From Neorhizobium huautlense (GTDB taxonomy: Bacteria; Pseudomonadota; Alphaproteobacteria; Rhizobiales; Rhizobiaceae), in assembly GCF_030811685.1 (NCBI RefSeq), contig NZ_JAUSRF010000022.1, positions 28,403 to 92,402 on the forward strand: a DNA stretch of 64,000 nucleotides, read 5' to 3'. The position numbers were made by a program, and so were the translations under genes. Positions 33,981-43,323 of the stretch are shown here, piece by piece. A model generated the notes under the pieces. The model was not told where the DNA came from, did no database searches, and was given only the letters and a program-made list of their open reading frames with translations. The stretch's first letter is position 1. Every line of letters starts with the position of its first letter.

Positions 33981-34745
33981 TCACGCCGCGCGTTCACGGC
34001 CTGCTACCACCTCGGGAATGATAAACTGCTCAAAGGCTGGTCTCGCCAAATGGTAGCCCTGCATCAGCTCGACACCCAAATCTTGGAGCACGATCAATTC
34101 TGCGGCTGTCTCGACGCCTTCGCAGACCGGCAGGATACCGAGGTCGGCAAGCATTGCCAGAGTGTGAGCAACGACCGTACGCTTGACCTTGCTGACATCA
34201 ATTCCGCGGATAAGATCCATATCGAGCTTGACGATGTCGGGCTGAAATTTCGTTAGCAGACCTAGACCGGCATGGCCGGCCCCAAAATCGTCTATCGCCG
34301 TTTTGAACCCGATGTCTCGATAGGTTTGCAAAATGCCAAGAACATGGTCGGTGTCGAGCGCTTCGGTCTCGGTGAATTCGAATATTATTCGGTCAAGCGG
34401 AAATTTCACGCGCTCAGCGGTCGCCAAGGTCAATCGGATACAGGCTCGCGGCTCGTAGACAGCGTTCGGCATGAAATTGATGGAAAGCTTGATGTCGTCT
34501 TCGGGTGAATAAAGACCCGCTGCCAACTCGATGGCCTTCACTCGACATTGCTGGTCGAATGCATACCGATTGCCTGCATCGACATTGCCGAGCACACTCC
34601 CAGCTCCTTCGCCATTGATGCCGCGGACAAGGGCTTCAAACGCGTATATCTCTCGCCGAGATACATCGACGATCGGCTGGAACGCCATCGAGAAGGGAAG
34701 AGCGAAATCGTCTCCGCGCCTGCATCCTTCGCACCCATTAGCCAT
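33981..34745 (-). CDS. EAL-domain cyclic-di-GMP phosphodiesterase
   Basis: A 254-residue stand-alone EAL protein. EAL motif FEALVRG near residue 35, metal/substrate motifs NFMPNAVYEP, EFTETEA, DDFGAGHAG and CEGVETAAEL are present, so it is probably active in hydrolysing c-di-GMP. A short Cys-rich N-terminus (MANGCEGCRRGDD) precedes the domain and may bind metal or sense redox. Start at 34745 has GGAG upstream. Confidence 0.9.
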   Translation of the reverse strand: MANGCEGCRRGDDFALPFSMAFQPIVDVSRREIYAFEALVRGINGEGAGSVLGNVDAGNRYAFDQQCRVKAIELAAGLYSPEDDIKLSINFMPNAVYEPRACIRLTLATAERVKFPLDRIIFEFTETEALDTDHVLGILQTYRDIGFKTAIDDFGAGHAGLGLLTKFQPDIVKLDMDLIRGIDVSKVKRTVVAHTLAMLADLGILPVCEGVETAAELIVLQDLGVELMQGYHLARPAFEQFIIPEVVAGRERAA

Positions 34746-34954
34746 ATCACACTCCACGTTACGGGGGGCGACTATCGATCGGAGCAACTAACGGAGTGTG
34801 AAGCGACCGACAACGATGTCCGATTGCAAGGAAAGCGTCTGGAACCGTACAAAGCCCTGTGGCCCCACCGGCGGGCGCCGGCATAATCTTTATGACCGCA
34901 AACCTAAAGCAAGTTCTGGTGAAATTTCCTCATTGCTGGTTCCAAGATCTTTCA

Positions 34955-34979
34955 GGAACTAATGGCAATGGCTGTCGTT
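34955..34979 (+). promoter_or_regulatory. EcfG-type stress promoter
   Basis: GGAAC (34955-34959)-N16-CGTT (34976-34979), perfect match, 41 bp before the YciF-like start codon. Confidence 0.72.
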
Positions 34980-35019
34980 CTGTCCCGCCACGACAAGGCA
35001 GCTATTAGGGAGAGAACGA

Positions 35020-35697
35020 ATGGCCACCACCGATAAGTCCGCCAAAGAAGAAAAAGCTTCGAAGAACGCCGCGAAGAAAGCTTCGCGCGCCTCTGGCACC
35101 AAAAGTACCGCAGCTAACACCGAGACGCGCAAGAGGCGTGCACAGGCAGTGGCAACCAAGTCTGCGACGCGCAAAGCCGACCGTGCCTCGGCAAAGGATG
35201 AGAAGAGCCTCTCCGATCTATTCGAGCATGCTCTCGGCGATATCTATTATGCCGAAAAGAAGATCTACAAATCGCTGCCGAAAATGATCAAGGCTGCAGA
35301 TCATCCTGAACTCGTTGAAGCGCTGACCTCGCATCGCGAGGAAACCGCCGGCCAGATCGAGAAGCTCGAGGCAATTTTTGAGCTTCTCGGTAAACGCGCG
35401 AAGGCCGAAAAGTGTGACGCGATCGACGGCATCCTGGAGGAAAGCGAAAGCCTGCTCGAGGACTTTGGATCCAGCGTCGCAGCGGACGCAGCGATCATCT
35501 TCAGCTGCCAGGCGATCGAGCATTATGAAATTACTCGTTACGGCTCTATGCGCGCCTTTGCAGATGCGCTCGGTTTAGATGAAGCCAAGCAGCACATCGA
35601 CGACATCCTGGCGCAGGAGAAGGCGGCGGACGCCAGTCTCACGGAACTCGCAGAAGATTCGGTGAATGCTGCTGCCGCCGAGTACGACGACGAGTAA
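35020..35697 (+). CDS. YciE/YciF-like ferritin-fold stress protein (DUF892)
   Basis: A 225-residue protein. The first ~60 residues are Lys/Ala/Ser/Thr-rich, like histone H1 or Ku tails (KASKNAAKKASRASGTKSTA). The rest is a DUF892 four-helix bundle (LSDLFEHALGDIYYAEKKIY, TSHREETAGQIEKLEAIFEL, SCQAIEHYEITRYGSMRAFA), whose E-x2-Y/H residues can bind a di-metal centre. YciF homologues are classic EcfG-controlled stress proteins, and an EcfG promoter lies upstream. The basic tail suggests DNA association, which is inference. Confidence 0.9.
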   Translation: MATTDKSAKEEKASKNAAKKASRASGTKSTAANTETRKRRAQAVATKSATRKADRASAKDEKSLSDLFEHALGDIYYAEKKIYKSLPKMIKAADHPELVEALTSHREETAGQIEKLEAIFELLGKRAKAEKCDAIDGILEESESLLEDFGSSVAADAAIIFSCQAIEHYEITRYGSMRAFADALGLDEAKQHIDDILAQEKAADASLTELAEDSVNAAAAEYDDE

Positions 35698-35720
35698 TCG
35701 ATCGCGGATTGACGAAACGG

Positions 35721-35748
35721 GGCTGGTCACGCTGCTTGGTGACCAGCC
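35721..35748 (+). terminator. Terminator-like hairpin after the YciF-like gene
   Basis: GGCTGGTCAC-N8-GTGACCAGCC, a perfect ten-pair stem 23 bp after the stop codon. The following T-tract is poor, so efficiency is uncertain. Confidence 0.55.
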
Positions 35749-35906
35749 TCAAATTGTTACGTCTGCCACTTACGAAAAAATCGTGGCGTCCATGATGGCG
35801 GGGTCTACCTATCGCATGACAACAAGCGTGCTAGCAGGTGCGGCCGAGAAATAGCCCGAACCACTCGAATAACCAGCCTTCATCATCGAGACGGAGTGAT
35901 CAAGCT

Positions 35907-36155
35907 ATGAAGCGAGATGCTGAGGCGGCAATATTGAGCTTCGTTGCAAGTCGGCGTGAGGGCACGACGTGCCCGAGTGAAATAGCACGCGCCCTCGCAA
36001 ACAATGACACCAGGCCTCTTGAGAGGCGGGAATACATGCCAATCGTCCATGAAGCTGTTGATGCATTGAATGCTCGGGGCGATATTACGCTCACTTGGAA
36101 ATCCGTTTTGAAGAAAGAGCGGGCGGGTCCGTACAGGATAGGTAATCGGAGCTGA
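35907..36155 (+). CDS. DUF3253-like small protein
   Basis: An 82-residue protein beginning MKRDAEAAILSFVASRREGT with TCPSEIARAL and VHEAVDALNARGDITLTWK, fitting the DUF3253 family, a small winged-helix-like domain. The family usually has a buried RGP-R end, here RAGPYRIGN. Likely nucleic-acid binding, unproven. Confidence 0.75.
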   Translation: MKRDAEAAILSFVASRREGTTCPSEIARALANNDTRPLERREYMPIVHEAVDALNARGDITLTWKSVLKKERAGPYRIGNRS

Positions 36156-36188
36156 TCTTTCAGCAGTCGGTTTAGGCCAAATGGAAGG

Positions 36189-36455
36189 CTACGGTGCGTC
36201 TTTCACCTTGAGCGGATCGAACCCCCGTCCCGCTGCTTTAGTGTCGCAACTACAGAGACATGAAGCTCTTTCCCCAGCCATCTTCTCGATGACGTCGGCC
36301 ACGTTGGAACATAGTAAGCGTGCTACGCGCGGCGTGGCGAAAAGATCAACTCCCTGAAGACTTTCGTTCTCGCCATGACCAAATGCCCACCACGAAGATG
36401 TGTTCCAAGGAAACATCCCGCCTCCGTGCGCATCATTCCACCACGTCATGGCCAT
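36189..36455 (-). CDS. Hypothetical protein (88 aa), uncertain
   Basis: A possible 88-residue protein starting MAMTWWNDAHGGGMFPWNTS with GAGGGA upstream of the ATG at 36455. Trp-rich start and no known family. Kept as a candidate only. Confidence 0.35.
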   Translation of the reverse strand: MAMTWWNDAHGGGMFPWNTSSWWAFGHGENESLQGVDLFATPRVARLLCSNVADVIEKMAGERASCLCSCDTKAAGRGFDPLKVKDAP

Positions 36456-36603
36456 TGACGCGTCCCTCAAATCCCGGAAGTGACTAGCTATCGCAGATTA
36501 GGCAGATCAATACAACAGATCGGGCGAACTCAGTCCTATCGCCCACAAACTTTCGGACTTCCGGTAAAATTCGGAAGCCCATAGGTCGAGCCGCTTCCGC
36601 AAT

Positions 36604-36628
36604 GGAACCATGTATCAGCTTCTGCATT
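36604..36628 (+). promoter_or_regulatory. Weak EcfG-type promoter
   Basis: GGAAC-N16-CATT: exact -35 and spacing, one change in the -10 (CATT for CGTT), 28 bp before the next start codon. Confidence 0.35.
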
Positions 36629-36655
36629 CCTAGCCCAGAAAAAATGGAGGAGCAG

Positions 36656-36835
36656 ATGAAAGATTCGACGGATTACACGCTGGCAGAATTCAGTGAAGCC
36701 TACGACTTGGAGACAGATCAGGCCGAACGGATTTTCAATCTCTCAGGGCCGTCGAAAGTTAAGCTCGACGTCTTTATGAGGGTCTACAAACAGCCAAAAG
36801 CCGCCGAGAACCTTTTCTTCGCATCAGATCGCTGA
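36656..36835 (+). CDS. Hypothetical acidic 59-aa protein
   Basis: A 59-residue protein MKDSTDYTLAEFSEAYDLET... with a strong GGAGGAG site five bases before the ATG. Helical, with an AERIFNLSGPSKVKLDVFM segment. No family recognised; the ribosome site supports expression. Confidence 0.65.
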   Translation: MKDSTDYTLAEFSEAYDLETDQAERIFNLSGPSKVKLDVFMRVYKQPKAAENLFFASDR

Positions 36836-36864
36836 ATTCACCCGATGAGCAGTCCAACCGACAC

Positions 36865-36960
36865 AAAAAATGACCCGCAGCCGGAGTTGGCGACGGGTCA
36901 CGGAGTTTGGCAATAATGTCCTATCATGACGTAATCGGCAAACCGCTAATACTCTGACGT
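36865..36960 (-). ncRNA. Candidate minus-strand small RNA with orphan terminator
   Basis: On the minus strand TGACCCG (complement of 36894-36900) pairs with CGGGTCA (36871-36877), followed by TTTTTT (36865-36870), a proper Rho-independent terminator. No minus-strand gene lies upstream of it within several hundred bases, so it may end an independent small RNA starting near 36960. Alternatively it is a relic. Confidence 0.4.
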
Positions 36961-37048
36961 GCGATTTTTGACATTTCTAACGAACTCGGCCAAACCATAT
37001 ACGCAATTGCAATTGACGCATGTCATCGAATCCTACACGTTCCCGGCC

Positions 37049-37216
37049 ATGACAGATCAGGACAACCAGCCAGCCGAGCTCGGGCCAATTGCCTGCGAAC
37101 TCATGAAGCTCGCCAATGAACTGCGCGAGCTCGGAGACACACCGCTTTTCAAATCAGATGATGTGGCAAATGACGATGCGCCGCCAGCGAGAAAGCTTGC
37201 GAGCCAGCCGACCTGA
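37049..37216 (+). CDS. Hypothetical 55-aa protein, uncertain
   Basis: A 55-residue frame starting MTDQDNQPAELGPIACELMK, acidic, without a clear ribosome site. Composition is protein-like but no family is recognised. Confidence 0.4.
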   Translation: MTDQDNQPAELGPIACELMKLANELRELGDTPLFKSDDVANDDAPPARKLASQPT

Positions 37217-37276
37217 TCAAATATCACTCGCAGTTTTGCGACTTGATAGAAAAGTGTGCCGGGATTAGACCGCGGC

Positions 37277-37657
37277 ATGGAAAAATTCGAAAGATCAGAA
37301 CGTAACTATCTCATAGCCGTGCTGAAACTGGCAGGTGAACCGAGCGCCGTCACGGCAGCTCGCTTCGGCATATCTGCCCAGCACGCCAGTAATATCGCAC
37401 GGGGCAACACCTGGATGGTAGAAGCACGGGCCGGAAGACCGGTCCCGGCCGGACTGACCACGCGCGCCGCTGTCGCAATCGAACAGACGCTCGGCATATG
37501 GCCATCAAATGCCAACAAGGCGTTCGTCGAGGGCAGCGCGATGACGCTGCTCCGCTCTGAAAATGGGCGCCGCGTCATAATGGAAGATATCGGCCGATGG
37601 CTGAAGCTTAAGCATGGCCTTCACGAAGACGCGCCAGGCCGACGCGTGGATGAATGA
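37277..37657 (+). CDS. Hypothetical protein with HTH-like segment (126 aa)
   Basis: A 126-residue protein starting MEKFERSERNYLIAVLKLAG. SAVTAARFGISAQHASNIAR resembles a helix-turn-helix. No family recognised. Confidence 0.5.
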   Translation: MEKFERSERNYLIAVLKLAGEPSAVTAARFGISAQHASNIARGNTWMVEARAGRPVPAGLTTRAAVAIEQTLGIWPSNANKAFVEGSAMTLLRSENGRRVIMEDIGRWLKLKHGLHEDAPGRRVDE

Positions 37658-37710
37658 CTCCTGAACCAACAAGAACATAATGAGAACAAAATCTGACGAT
37701 CGAGTTCTCC

Positions 37711-37881
37711 ATGACGAAAAGAAACGAAGCGGCTTTCGATAACTGGTGGGCGTGCCTGCCTCCTGAAGAGCGCGAGGCACTCGATGAGTCCACAAGCCGG
37801 TCAATGCACATCGCCGCAGAAGAAAGCACTCCATTAGGCGACCATGAAGATCTAACGACACGAAAGTCCAACGAGCGTTAA
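37711..37881 (+). CDS. Hypothetical 56-aa protein
   Basis: A 56-residue frame MTKRNEAAFDNWWACLPPEE... with Trp-Trp and an acidic tail. Plausible by composition; weak ribosome site. No family recognised. Confidence 0.4.
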   Translation: MTKRNEAAFDNWWACLPPEEREALDESTSRSMHIAAEESTPLGDHEDLTTRKSNER

Positions 37882-38085
37882 TGCAACCGTAGATTTACCG
37901 GGGAAAAAGCCGCGCAAAGGAACGGGTGGAAGGTCGGCAAATGGTGGCATCCGACCTTCCAGTGTCACGTACGAGGGGGTCGGTTGTGACGCCACATCTG
38001 TAGACAACGTCGCTTTGGAAGGCCACACATCAGCGGATGTTAATGCACCCGGTAGCACCAACAGCGAGCAATCTCCCGCAATCCA
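37882..38085. other. Gap with a possible decayed coding stretch
   Basis: The plus strand reads without stop for about 70 codons (VDLPGKKPRKGTGGRSANGG...) to a TAG at 38094, but no start codon or ribosome site serves it. It may be a frameshifted tail of the preceding small gene. Nothing else seen. Confidence 0.3.
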
Positions 38086-38280
38086 TTAGTGGAAAGTCCT
38101 TCCGCTGATCACAATCTCGTTGAGGGTTTGCACCAGAGCGAAAGCGATATCTTTCCTCAGAAGAACCATGGGAACACCCTCCACAAGAACAGCCAGGCCG
38201 GTCGCGTTCTCGACAACGCTCCATCCGCTCTCGGTTTCCTCGACCGCGCTGTAGCGCACCCACTCGGCATCAGTGATCAT
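38086..38280 (-). CDS. Hypothetical 64-aa protein
   Basis: A 64-residue protein MITDAEWVRYSAVEETESGW with LVEGVPMVLLRKDIAFALVQ. The alternating hydrophobic pattern looks like a small beta-rich protein. ATG at 38280. No family recognised. Confidence 0.5.
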   Translation of the reverse strand: MITDAEWVRYSAVEETESGWSVVENATGLAVLVEGVPMVLLRKDIAFALVQTLNEIVISGRTFH

Positions 38281-38751
38281 CAAGCGTCTCGATATGAAAG
38301 ATTTGAGAAAGCTCGCACCGGTTCGCCCAGTCGCGAGCCTTCAGCCGAACGAGATACGTGGCAGCGCGGAAATGGAGTCGTCGAAATCAACTTCAAGCCC
38401 CTCGCTCGAAAACTTAGAGAATGCAGAAAGCGCTCTGGCCTTGGCTCGTTCCAAAGTGGTTCGAGCAATGCCGAGCGAACCGGGATATGGCTTAGTCCTG
38501 CTTTACTATAGTAGGTTGAAAGGAATTGAACCGTTGACGGGTGGGCGAAATTACGAAAACTACCAGGAGGCTCGCTGTGCGCGCATTGATGGCGCTTATG
38601 AAACTCGAATGCTCCGCCGCAGAAAAGAGGGGCCATTTCACGACTTAGCGAGGAATTCGCGCGCGGCACGGTGTGCATTCTCAAAATCTTCGTGAGCCGT
38701 CGAATAGTCCTAGGAGTGGGTCGCTTCGCCAACCAATCCACTTATCTATAC
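38281..38751. other. Region without a supported gene; tRNA T-arm-like relic
   Basis: Long frames on both strands overlap each other and lack homology. At 38518-38545 AAGGAATTGAACCGTTGACG resembles a minus-strand tRNA TpsiC arm. Confidence 0.35.
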
Positions 38752-39321
38752 TTAAAGCCCTTCGTCCGTGATCGGCACATCATGAGAGTTTGCACATTTG
38801 TGGAAATTGTCGAACTCATAAACAACTCCGACCCCAACAGGATTTTGAACAGACACAAGTGATAGGTGCGCCAAGTTCTTCTCAATTTTTTTGATATCGC
38901 CGAACCAACTGGCTCCGTAAGAAACTGTATGAACGCCGAAAATTTTGGTTGCTTGATCCATAAATAGAACCAGACCCATCCTCGCGTTACCTTCGCCATA
39001 CTTCGCATCGAGGACGGTTTTCAATTCATTGAATTCCCCTTGCGCCTTTGATAGCTCAGCTTCCGGTCTATTTGCGCTCAAAGCGTAGATCGCGCATACG
39101 CCCGCACCTGAAGATGCATAAACTTCGTAATGAACAAAATACGGATTCGGTTTAGGTGGCGTGATTTTGTAACGTCTCGCGATACCAGCCCGCGGGATAC
39201 CTTCATCGACGTCCTGCGGGCTCAGATCATTCAGCGACTGCCCTGTTGATATACCGAAAATATCCGCGTGTGCAGATGTCGTCAGAGTCATGATAGCCAA
39301 ACAGGTAATCAGCGTCCGCAT
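38752..39321 (-). CDS. Exported hypothetical protein (189 aa)
   Basis: A 189-residue protein with a signal peptide (MRTLITCLAIMTLTTSAHAD). The mature part begins IFGISTGQSLNDLSPQDVDE and contains a few scattered aromatic residues and one GAGVCAIYALSAN segment. The start at 39321 is chosen for the signal peptide; the open frame continues upstream without homology. Probably periplasmic; no family recognised. Confidence 0.65.
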   Translation of the reverse strand: MRTLITCLAIMTLTTSAHADIFGISTGQSLNDLSPQDVDEGIPRAGIARRYKITPPKPNPYFVHYEVYASSGAGVCAIYALSANRPEAELSKAQGEFNELKTVLDAKYGEGNARMGLVLFMDQATKIFGVHTVSYGASWFGDIKKIEKNLAHLSLVSVQNPVGVGVVYEFDNFHKCANSHDVPITDEGL

Positions 39322-39735
39322 TAATTTCTCATGTGTAAAAGTAGCACTTTCTCGGCGCCTGTTGGAAATGAAAGCCAGCTTAGCCAATATCCCTTGAATC
39401 AACAATCGATTGCTCATACCAGATTGCTCGTAAGCGGTGTTTTCCTTGCACATTGACCAGGCTTGATTGGGCTTACCGAAAAATTCCGCTACAACACTGA
39501 CGGCAAGAATGCGCCAATAGGAGACATGGACCACTTCGAGGGTGCCGGCTGGAATGGGGCCGTAACCTGACAGGCACCTTGTTGGAACGAACTCGGGAAA
39601 GCGGACGTTCCGCGTTGACAGGCGCGGCGTCATTTTCGGCCCTTAGCTGCCGTTCGTGTCCATCGCAGTGAAAGGCAGCACGGACCCCAGAGTGACGAAT
39701 GCTGCACGATGGGCGAATGTCGATGACCGACCTCA
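39322..39735. other. Gap with no supported gene
   Basis: An in-frame upstream extension of the exported protein exists but has no ribosome site and no homology I recognise. Nothing else seen. Confidence 0.35.
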
Positions 39736-40608
39736 CTACGCCGGCGTGCGAGTCATCTCACGGATCAGATCATTTGTCTCTGGTCTCGTCGTTTGGTGCC
39801 GATATCGAAGGGCCAAAACAGTTCTTGATATTTCAAGGCCATCGATGGGTTTCGACACAAGGCCCATGTCCGAAGGAATAGCGGTGGCTGGCAGGATCAC
39901 CGCACCTGACCCTTGCCGAGCAAGTTCAACTAGCCAATCCACGCGATTTGACCGATAGGCCGCGTAGAGTTCGTGACCATGATTCGCGCAGGTCGCATGC
40001 AAAGCATCCCGCATTTCGCAATTTAGCCGGTCAAGCATGTCAGTTTTAGCAAGAGTCGAAAGAGAAATCGCATCTAGTTCAGACAACGGGTGCGACTTTG
40101 ACACCACTACCTTGTAGTCCTCATCATAGAGATGATCTATGCGATAGAGGTCTTCGCTGACCTTCTCTGCTGTGACGACAACGTCAAATTCACCATCTCG
40201 CAACCCAGCAAGAAGCTCGGAGGATGACGCAACGATCAGTTCGATTTCGGCTTGCGGCAATCGCGTACGAGTACGCTCCAAAGCTGCCGAAATCCTGTTG
40301 TGGCCAATCGTTTCGCCGATACCGACAGAGATTGGAACCCGCTCCAAGCGCATATGACGGACCGCCTCGGCCTTAGCCTGTCGCGTCTCATCATGAACCG
40401 TCTGCAACCTTGGCTGCATGAGTTTTCCGAGTGCCGTAAGCCTGCATCCCGCACGGTCCCTGACAAACAGGTCACCTCCAAGCTCGTCTTCAAGTTTCTT
40501 GATCGCAGTCGTCAAGGAAGGTTGGGAGACATTGGAGGCACTGGCCGCATGGGTGAAGTTCCGGTGCTCGCAGACAGCGAGAAAATACCTGATCTGGTTC
40601 ATTTCCAT
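39736..40608 (-). CDS. LysR-family regulator (divergent from ABM gene)
   Basis: A 290-residue LysR-type regulator of the CynR/OxyR-like layout. HTH MEMNQIRYFLAVCEHRNFTH then AASASNVSQPSLTTAIKKLE. Start at 40608 with GGAG upstream. It is divergent from the ABM-domain gene. A dyad GATAG-N7-CTATC (40656-40672) with a T-N11-A core lies between them, a likely binding site. Confidence 0.88.
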   Translation of the reverse strand: MEMNQIRYFLAVCEHRNFTHAASASNVSQPSLTTAIKKLEDELGGDLFVRDRAGCRLTALGKLMQPRLQTVHDETRQAKAEAVRHMRLERVPISVGIGETIGHNRISAALERTRTRLPQAEIELIVASSSELLAGLRDGEFDVVVTAEKVSEDLYRIDHLYDEDYKVVVSKSHPLSELDAISLSTLAKTDMLDRLNCEMRDALHATCANHGHELYAAYRSNRVDWLVELARQGSGAVILPATAIPSDMGLVSKPIDGLEISRTVLALRYRHQTTRPETNDLIREMTRTPA

Positions 40609-40655
40609 CGCCGCATTCTCCGTCACATTTCGGTTCAGGCCATCAAAACAACTTC

Positions 40656-40672
40656 GATAGCCCATGTCTATC
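40656..40672. promoter_or_regulatory. LysR-type operator candidate
   Basis: GATAG-N7-CTATC with T-N11-A core (TAGCCCATGTCTA) in the divergent promoter between the LysR gene and the ABM-domain gene. Confidence 0.45.
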
Positions 40673-40768
40673 AAAGAATAGAATTTCGGAATTGGAGTCC
40701 GAAGCATCCGGCATGGGACAAGAGTGCATCGAAACCAAGCACGGTGCACTTCAGATCAGGAGACGACC

Positions 40769-41489
40769 ATGAAAGTGCAAATCCTTCAGACATGCGCCGC
40801 ACTGGCTCTGATCACAACTTCTGCAACGGCACAAGGACAACCCAATGGAAAATCACACTGCCAGCTACATCGCCATGCCGGCCGCCGAAGGCCAGACCGC
40901 TGCCTTTGCGGAGTTTCTGGCTGGTGCCGCACCCATCGTGGGAGAAACAGAGCCGGGCACTGTACTTTGGTTTGCTTTGCAAGCCGACGATACGCTCGCA
41001 ATCTTTGACATCTTCGCAGATGAAGAGGCACGCGACGCTCACTTCTCAGGAGCGGTTGCTGCGGCTCTGAACCAAAACGCCGACGCGTTGATCGACGGAG
41101 GATGGGACGACGGTGTTGTCGCGAATATCAACAACTCCGATGTCCTGTCGGTAAAGGCGCCGGTTGATCTCTACACGGCAACGACCGCAACTTACATCAA
41201 GCTCGAAGCCACTCCAGGTAAAGGCCCCGAATTGGCAGCCTTGCTGACCGCCGCCGGCCCCATCGTCGCAGATACCGAACCCAAGACATTGTTCTGGGCG
41301 GCGCTGCAGATTGACGAGAACAACTTCGCCATCTTCGACATCTTTGCCGACAACTCTGGCCGCGAAGCGCACTTTGCCGGACAAGTCGCCGGACTCTTGA
41401 ATGAAAAGGCTTCAGAATTGGTCTCAGGCGGATGGGACGACGGTGTGGTGGCAAACGTCCACAATTTCGACATCCTCGCTACCAAGTAA
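40769..41489 (+). CDS. Two-domain antibiotic-biosynthesis-monooxygenase-like protein; leader out of frame
   Basis: The reading frame 40845-41489 encodes 214 residues made of two tandem ABM-like domains (FADEEARDAHFSGAVAAALN and FADNSGREAHFAGQVAGLLN, each followed by SGGWDDGVVAN or DGGWDDGVVAN). Upstream, from 40769 with a strong AGGAGA site, MKVQILQTCAALALITTSAT-AQGQP is a signal peptide in another frame. The 76 bp between the two ATGs is one base more than 25 codons, so a single-base indel would fuse the signal to the domains. Either the gene is frameshifted or the domains start at 40845, behind AAGGAC. ABM proteins oxidise quinone-like or polyketide compounds. Confidence 0.75.
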
Positions 41490-41777
41490 TCTCGAGGTGA
41501 CTTGAGAAAGAAGTGCCCGGTGCAACCCATCGGGCGCTTTGCTGTTTGAATTTAGATTCACGCCAAAGCGGCCGTTCGAGTAATCGCAGCGAAAGCCGCT
41601 CCGTCCGCTCTGCAGACCTTCATGTCATCCAAGCCGAACTTCCGCCCTCCTCCCTATCAGGACGTTGCTGCCGAGCGAGGCAAACGGCTGCTTACGGGAG
41701 CTTGGTTCCAAATCGGGAACTACCGGAATGAAGGCGCGTAGCCGCCCCGCAGCTATCGGTCCCCAATGTCGGCTTAG
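41490..41777. other. Gap with weak terminator, no gene
   Basis: A hairpin GCCCGGTG/CATCGGGC (41515-41535) 26 bp after the ABM stop is a likely terminator. The rest up to the IS1182 end has no supported gene. Confidence 0.45.
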
Positions 41778-43323
41778 GGCCGATACCGTTGAAAAAGGCG
41801 CGTGCTAATCTTGTTCGGACGCTTCCGTTGTTGGGGCGTGTCGAGATGTATTTACTGTCACGTCGGTTTTGGCATTGGTGGCGGGATCAGCTTTGCGAGT
41901 TTCCGGAGGTTTTGGGCTGCTGCTGCGAGGTGGAACTCATCACGCGCTCCGTTCGGCCCTCGTAATCGCAGACGATCCAGTCTGAGGATGCGTTTGAGGT
42001 GGGCAAAAAGCATCTCGACCTTTTTCCTCTGATGCCTCGACGTAACATAGGCTTCGGTCTTGGCGATATCGCGCGCCATATCGCGAGCGCCCTCATGGAT
42101 GGAGCGTGGTATTTTGCGCGCTGGAGCGTTCGGGCAGCATCGATGTTTAAGGGCGCAGGCGTCGCAGTCGAACTTGCTGGCCCGATAGCGTACCATGCCA
42201 TCTTCATCGATGAGCGGACGTTCGTTCTTGTAGGTGATCTGTCGCGAGCGTAACTCCTTGCCACCAGGGCAAGTATAAAGATCGCGCTTGTGGTCATAGG
42301 TAAAGTCGGCGCGTTCGAATGTGCCATCACGCCGTTCTGACTTATCAAAGACGGGAATATGCGGCTCTATTCCGCGTTCGTGAACCATCCAGCCCAACAT
42401 CTCTGCAGAACCATAAGCACTGTCGGCGGCCAATCGCTCCGGATAGAGGCCGAAGCTTTCTTGAGTGCGCTCAATCATGGTGCGTGCCGCGCCGACTTCG
42501 GCCTGCCGGATCGCACGGCTCGCCTCGACATCAACGATGACGGCATTATCCAGATCAATCAGATAGTTGGTAGCGTACGCGAAGAAGGCATGGCCTTTCA
42601 TTGCTCCGGTCCACTGCGCCGCCGGGTCTGATCTCGATACGAATTTCGGCTTTGCTTCGCTGGCCGCACCCCATGCTGCGTCATCGAGCGTATCGAGATA
42701 TTCCTGAACCGAGCGACGGGTCTCGGCCATAGCTTCCCAGTCGACAGCCTCTGACCCCTCTGCCGAGCGTTGCTTGTTGGCATCCGCCTTGATCAGGCTC
42801 GCATCAACGGCGAAGCCTTCGCCACCGACAAGCCCCTCTTCGAGGCAACGCCTGACCGTCGTCTCGAACAGCTCGCGCAGCAGATCGCTGTCCCGGAAAC
42901 GGCCATGTCTGTTTTTGGAAAAGGTCGAATGATCCGGGACATCGCCTTCAAGGTTGAGCCTGCAAAACCAGCGATAGGCGAGGTTCAGATGTACCTCCTC
43001 ACACAGCCGGCGCTCCGAACGGATGCCGAAGCAGTAACCGACGATCAGCATGCGGATCATCAGTTCCGGATCAATCGAGGGCCGCCCAATCTCGCTGTAG
43101 AAAGGACGCAAGTGAGACCGAAGGCCAGACAGATCGACGAAGCGGTCGATAGACCGTAGAAGATGGTTCGCCGGGACATGACGCTCGATGCTGAACCCGT
43201 AAAACAGCGCTTCCTGCGCTACCGTCCGCTCGCCCATCATCGGCACATCCTCCTAAATCCATAGAAGGAGTGAATCAGAACTTCACACCGACAGCAACGC
43301 CGACTTTTTCAACAGTATCGGCC
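41778..43323 (-). mobile_element. IS1182-family insertion sequence
   Basis: About 1.55 kb bounded by imperfect inverted repeats GGCCGATACCGTTGAAAAAG (left, 41778) and its near-complement at 43304-43323 (one mismatch over the same length), with one transposase on the minus strand. Flanks show no clear target duplication. Its right end lies 11 bp from the IS66 tnpC stop codon, so it seems to have inserted into or deleted the end of that element. Confidence 0.8.
41858..43246 (-). CDS. IS1182-family transposase
   Basis: A 462-residue transposase with the N-terminal DUF772 region (IERHVPANHLLRSIDRFVDL, PDHSTFSKNRHGRF) and a DDE core (VDASLIKADANKQ, LAADSAYGSAEMLGW, KKVEMLFAHLKRILRLDRL). Full length, no stop or shift seen. 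Confidence 0.92.
   Translation of the reverse strand: MPMMGERTVAQEALFYGFSIERHVPANHLLRSIDRFVDLSGLRSHLRPFYSEIGRPSIDPELMIRMLIVGYCFGIRSERRLCEEVHLNLAYRWFCRLNLEGDVPDHSTFSKNRHGRFRDSDLLRELFETTVRRCLEEGLVGGEGFAVDASLIKADANKQRSAEGSEAVDWEAMAETRRSVQEYLDTLDDAAWGAASEAKPKFVSRSDPAAQWTGAMKGHAFFAYATNYLIDLDNAVIVDVEASRAIRQAEVGAARTMIERTQESFGLYPERLAADSAYGSAEMLGWMVHERGIEPHIPVFDKSERRDGTFERADFTYDHKRDLYTCPGGKELRSRQITYKNERPLIDEDGMVRYRASKFDCDACALKHRCCPNAPARKIPRSIHEGARDMARDIAKTEAYVTSRHQRKKVEMLFAHLKRILRLDRLRLRGPNGARDEFHLAAAAQNLRKLAKLIPPPMPKPT

Noticed and set aside
38273..38741. 140-153 codon frames on both strands
   Set aside because: They overlap each other, one passes through the tRNA-like relic, and neither matches a family.
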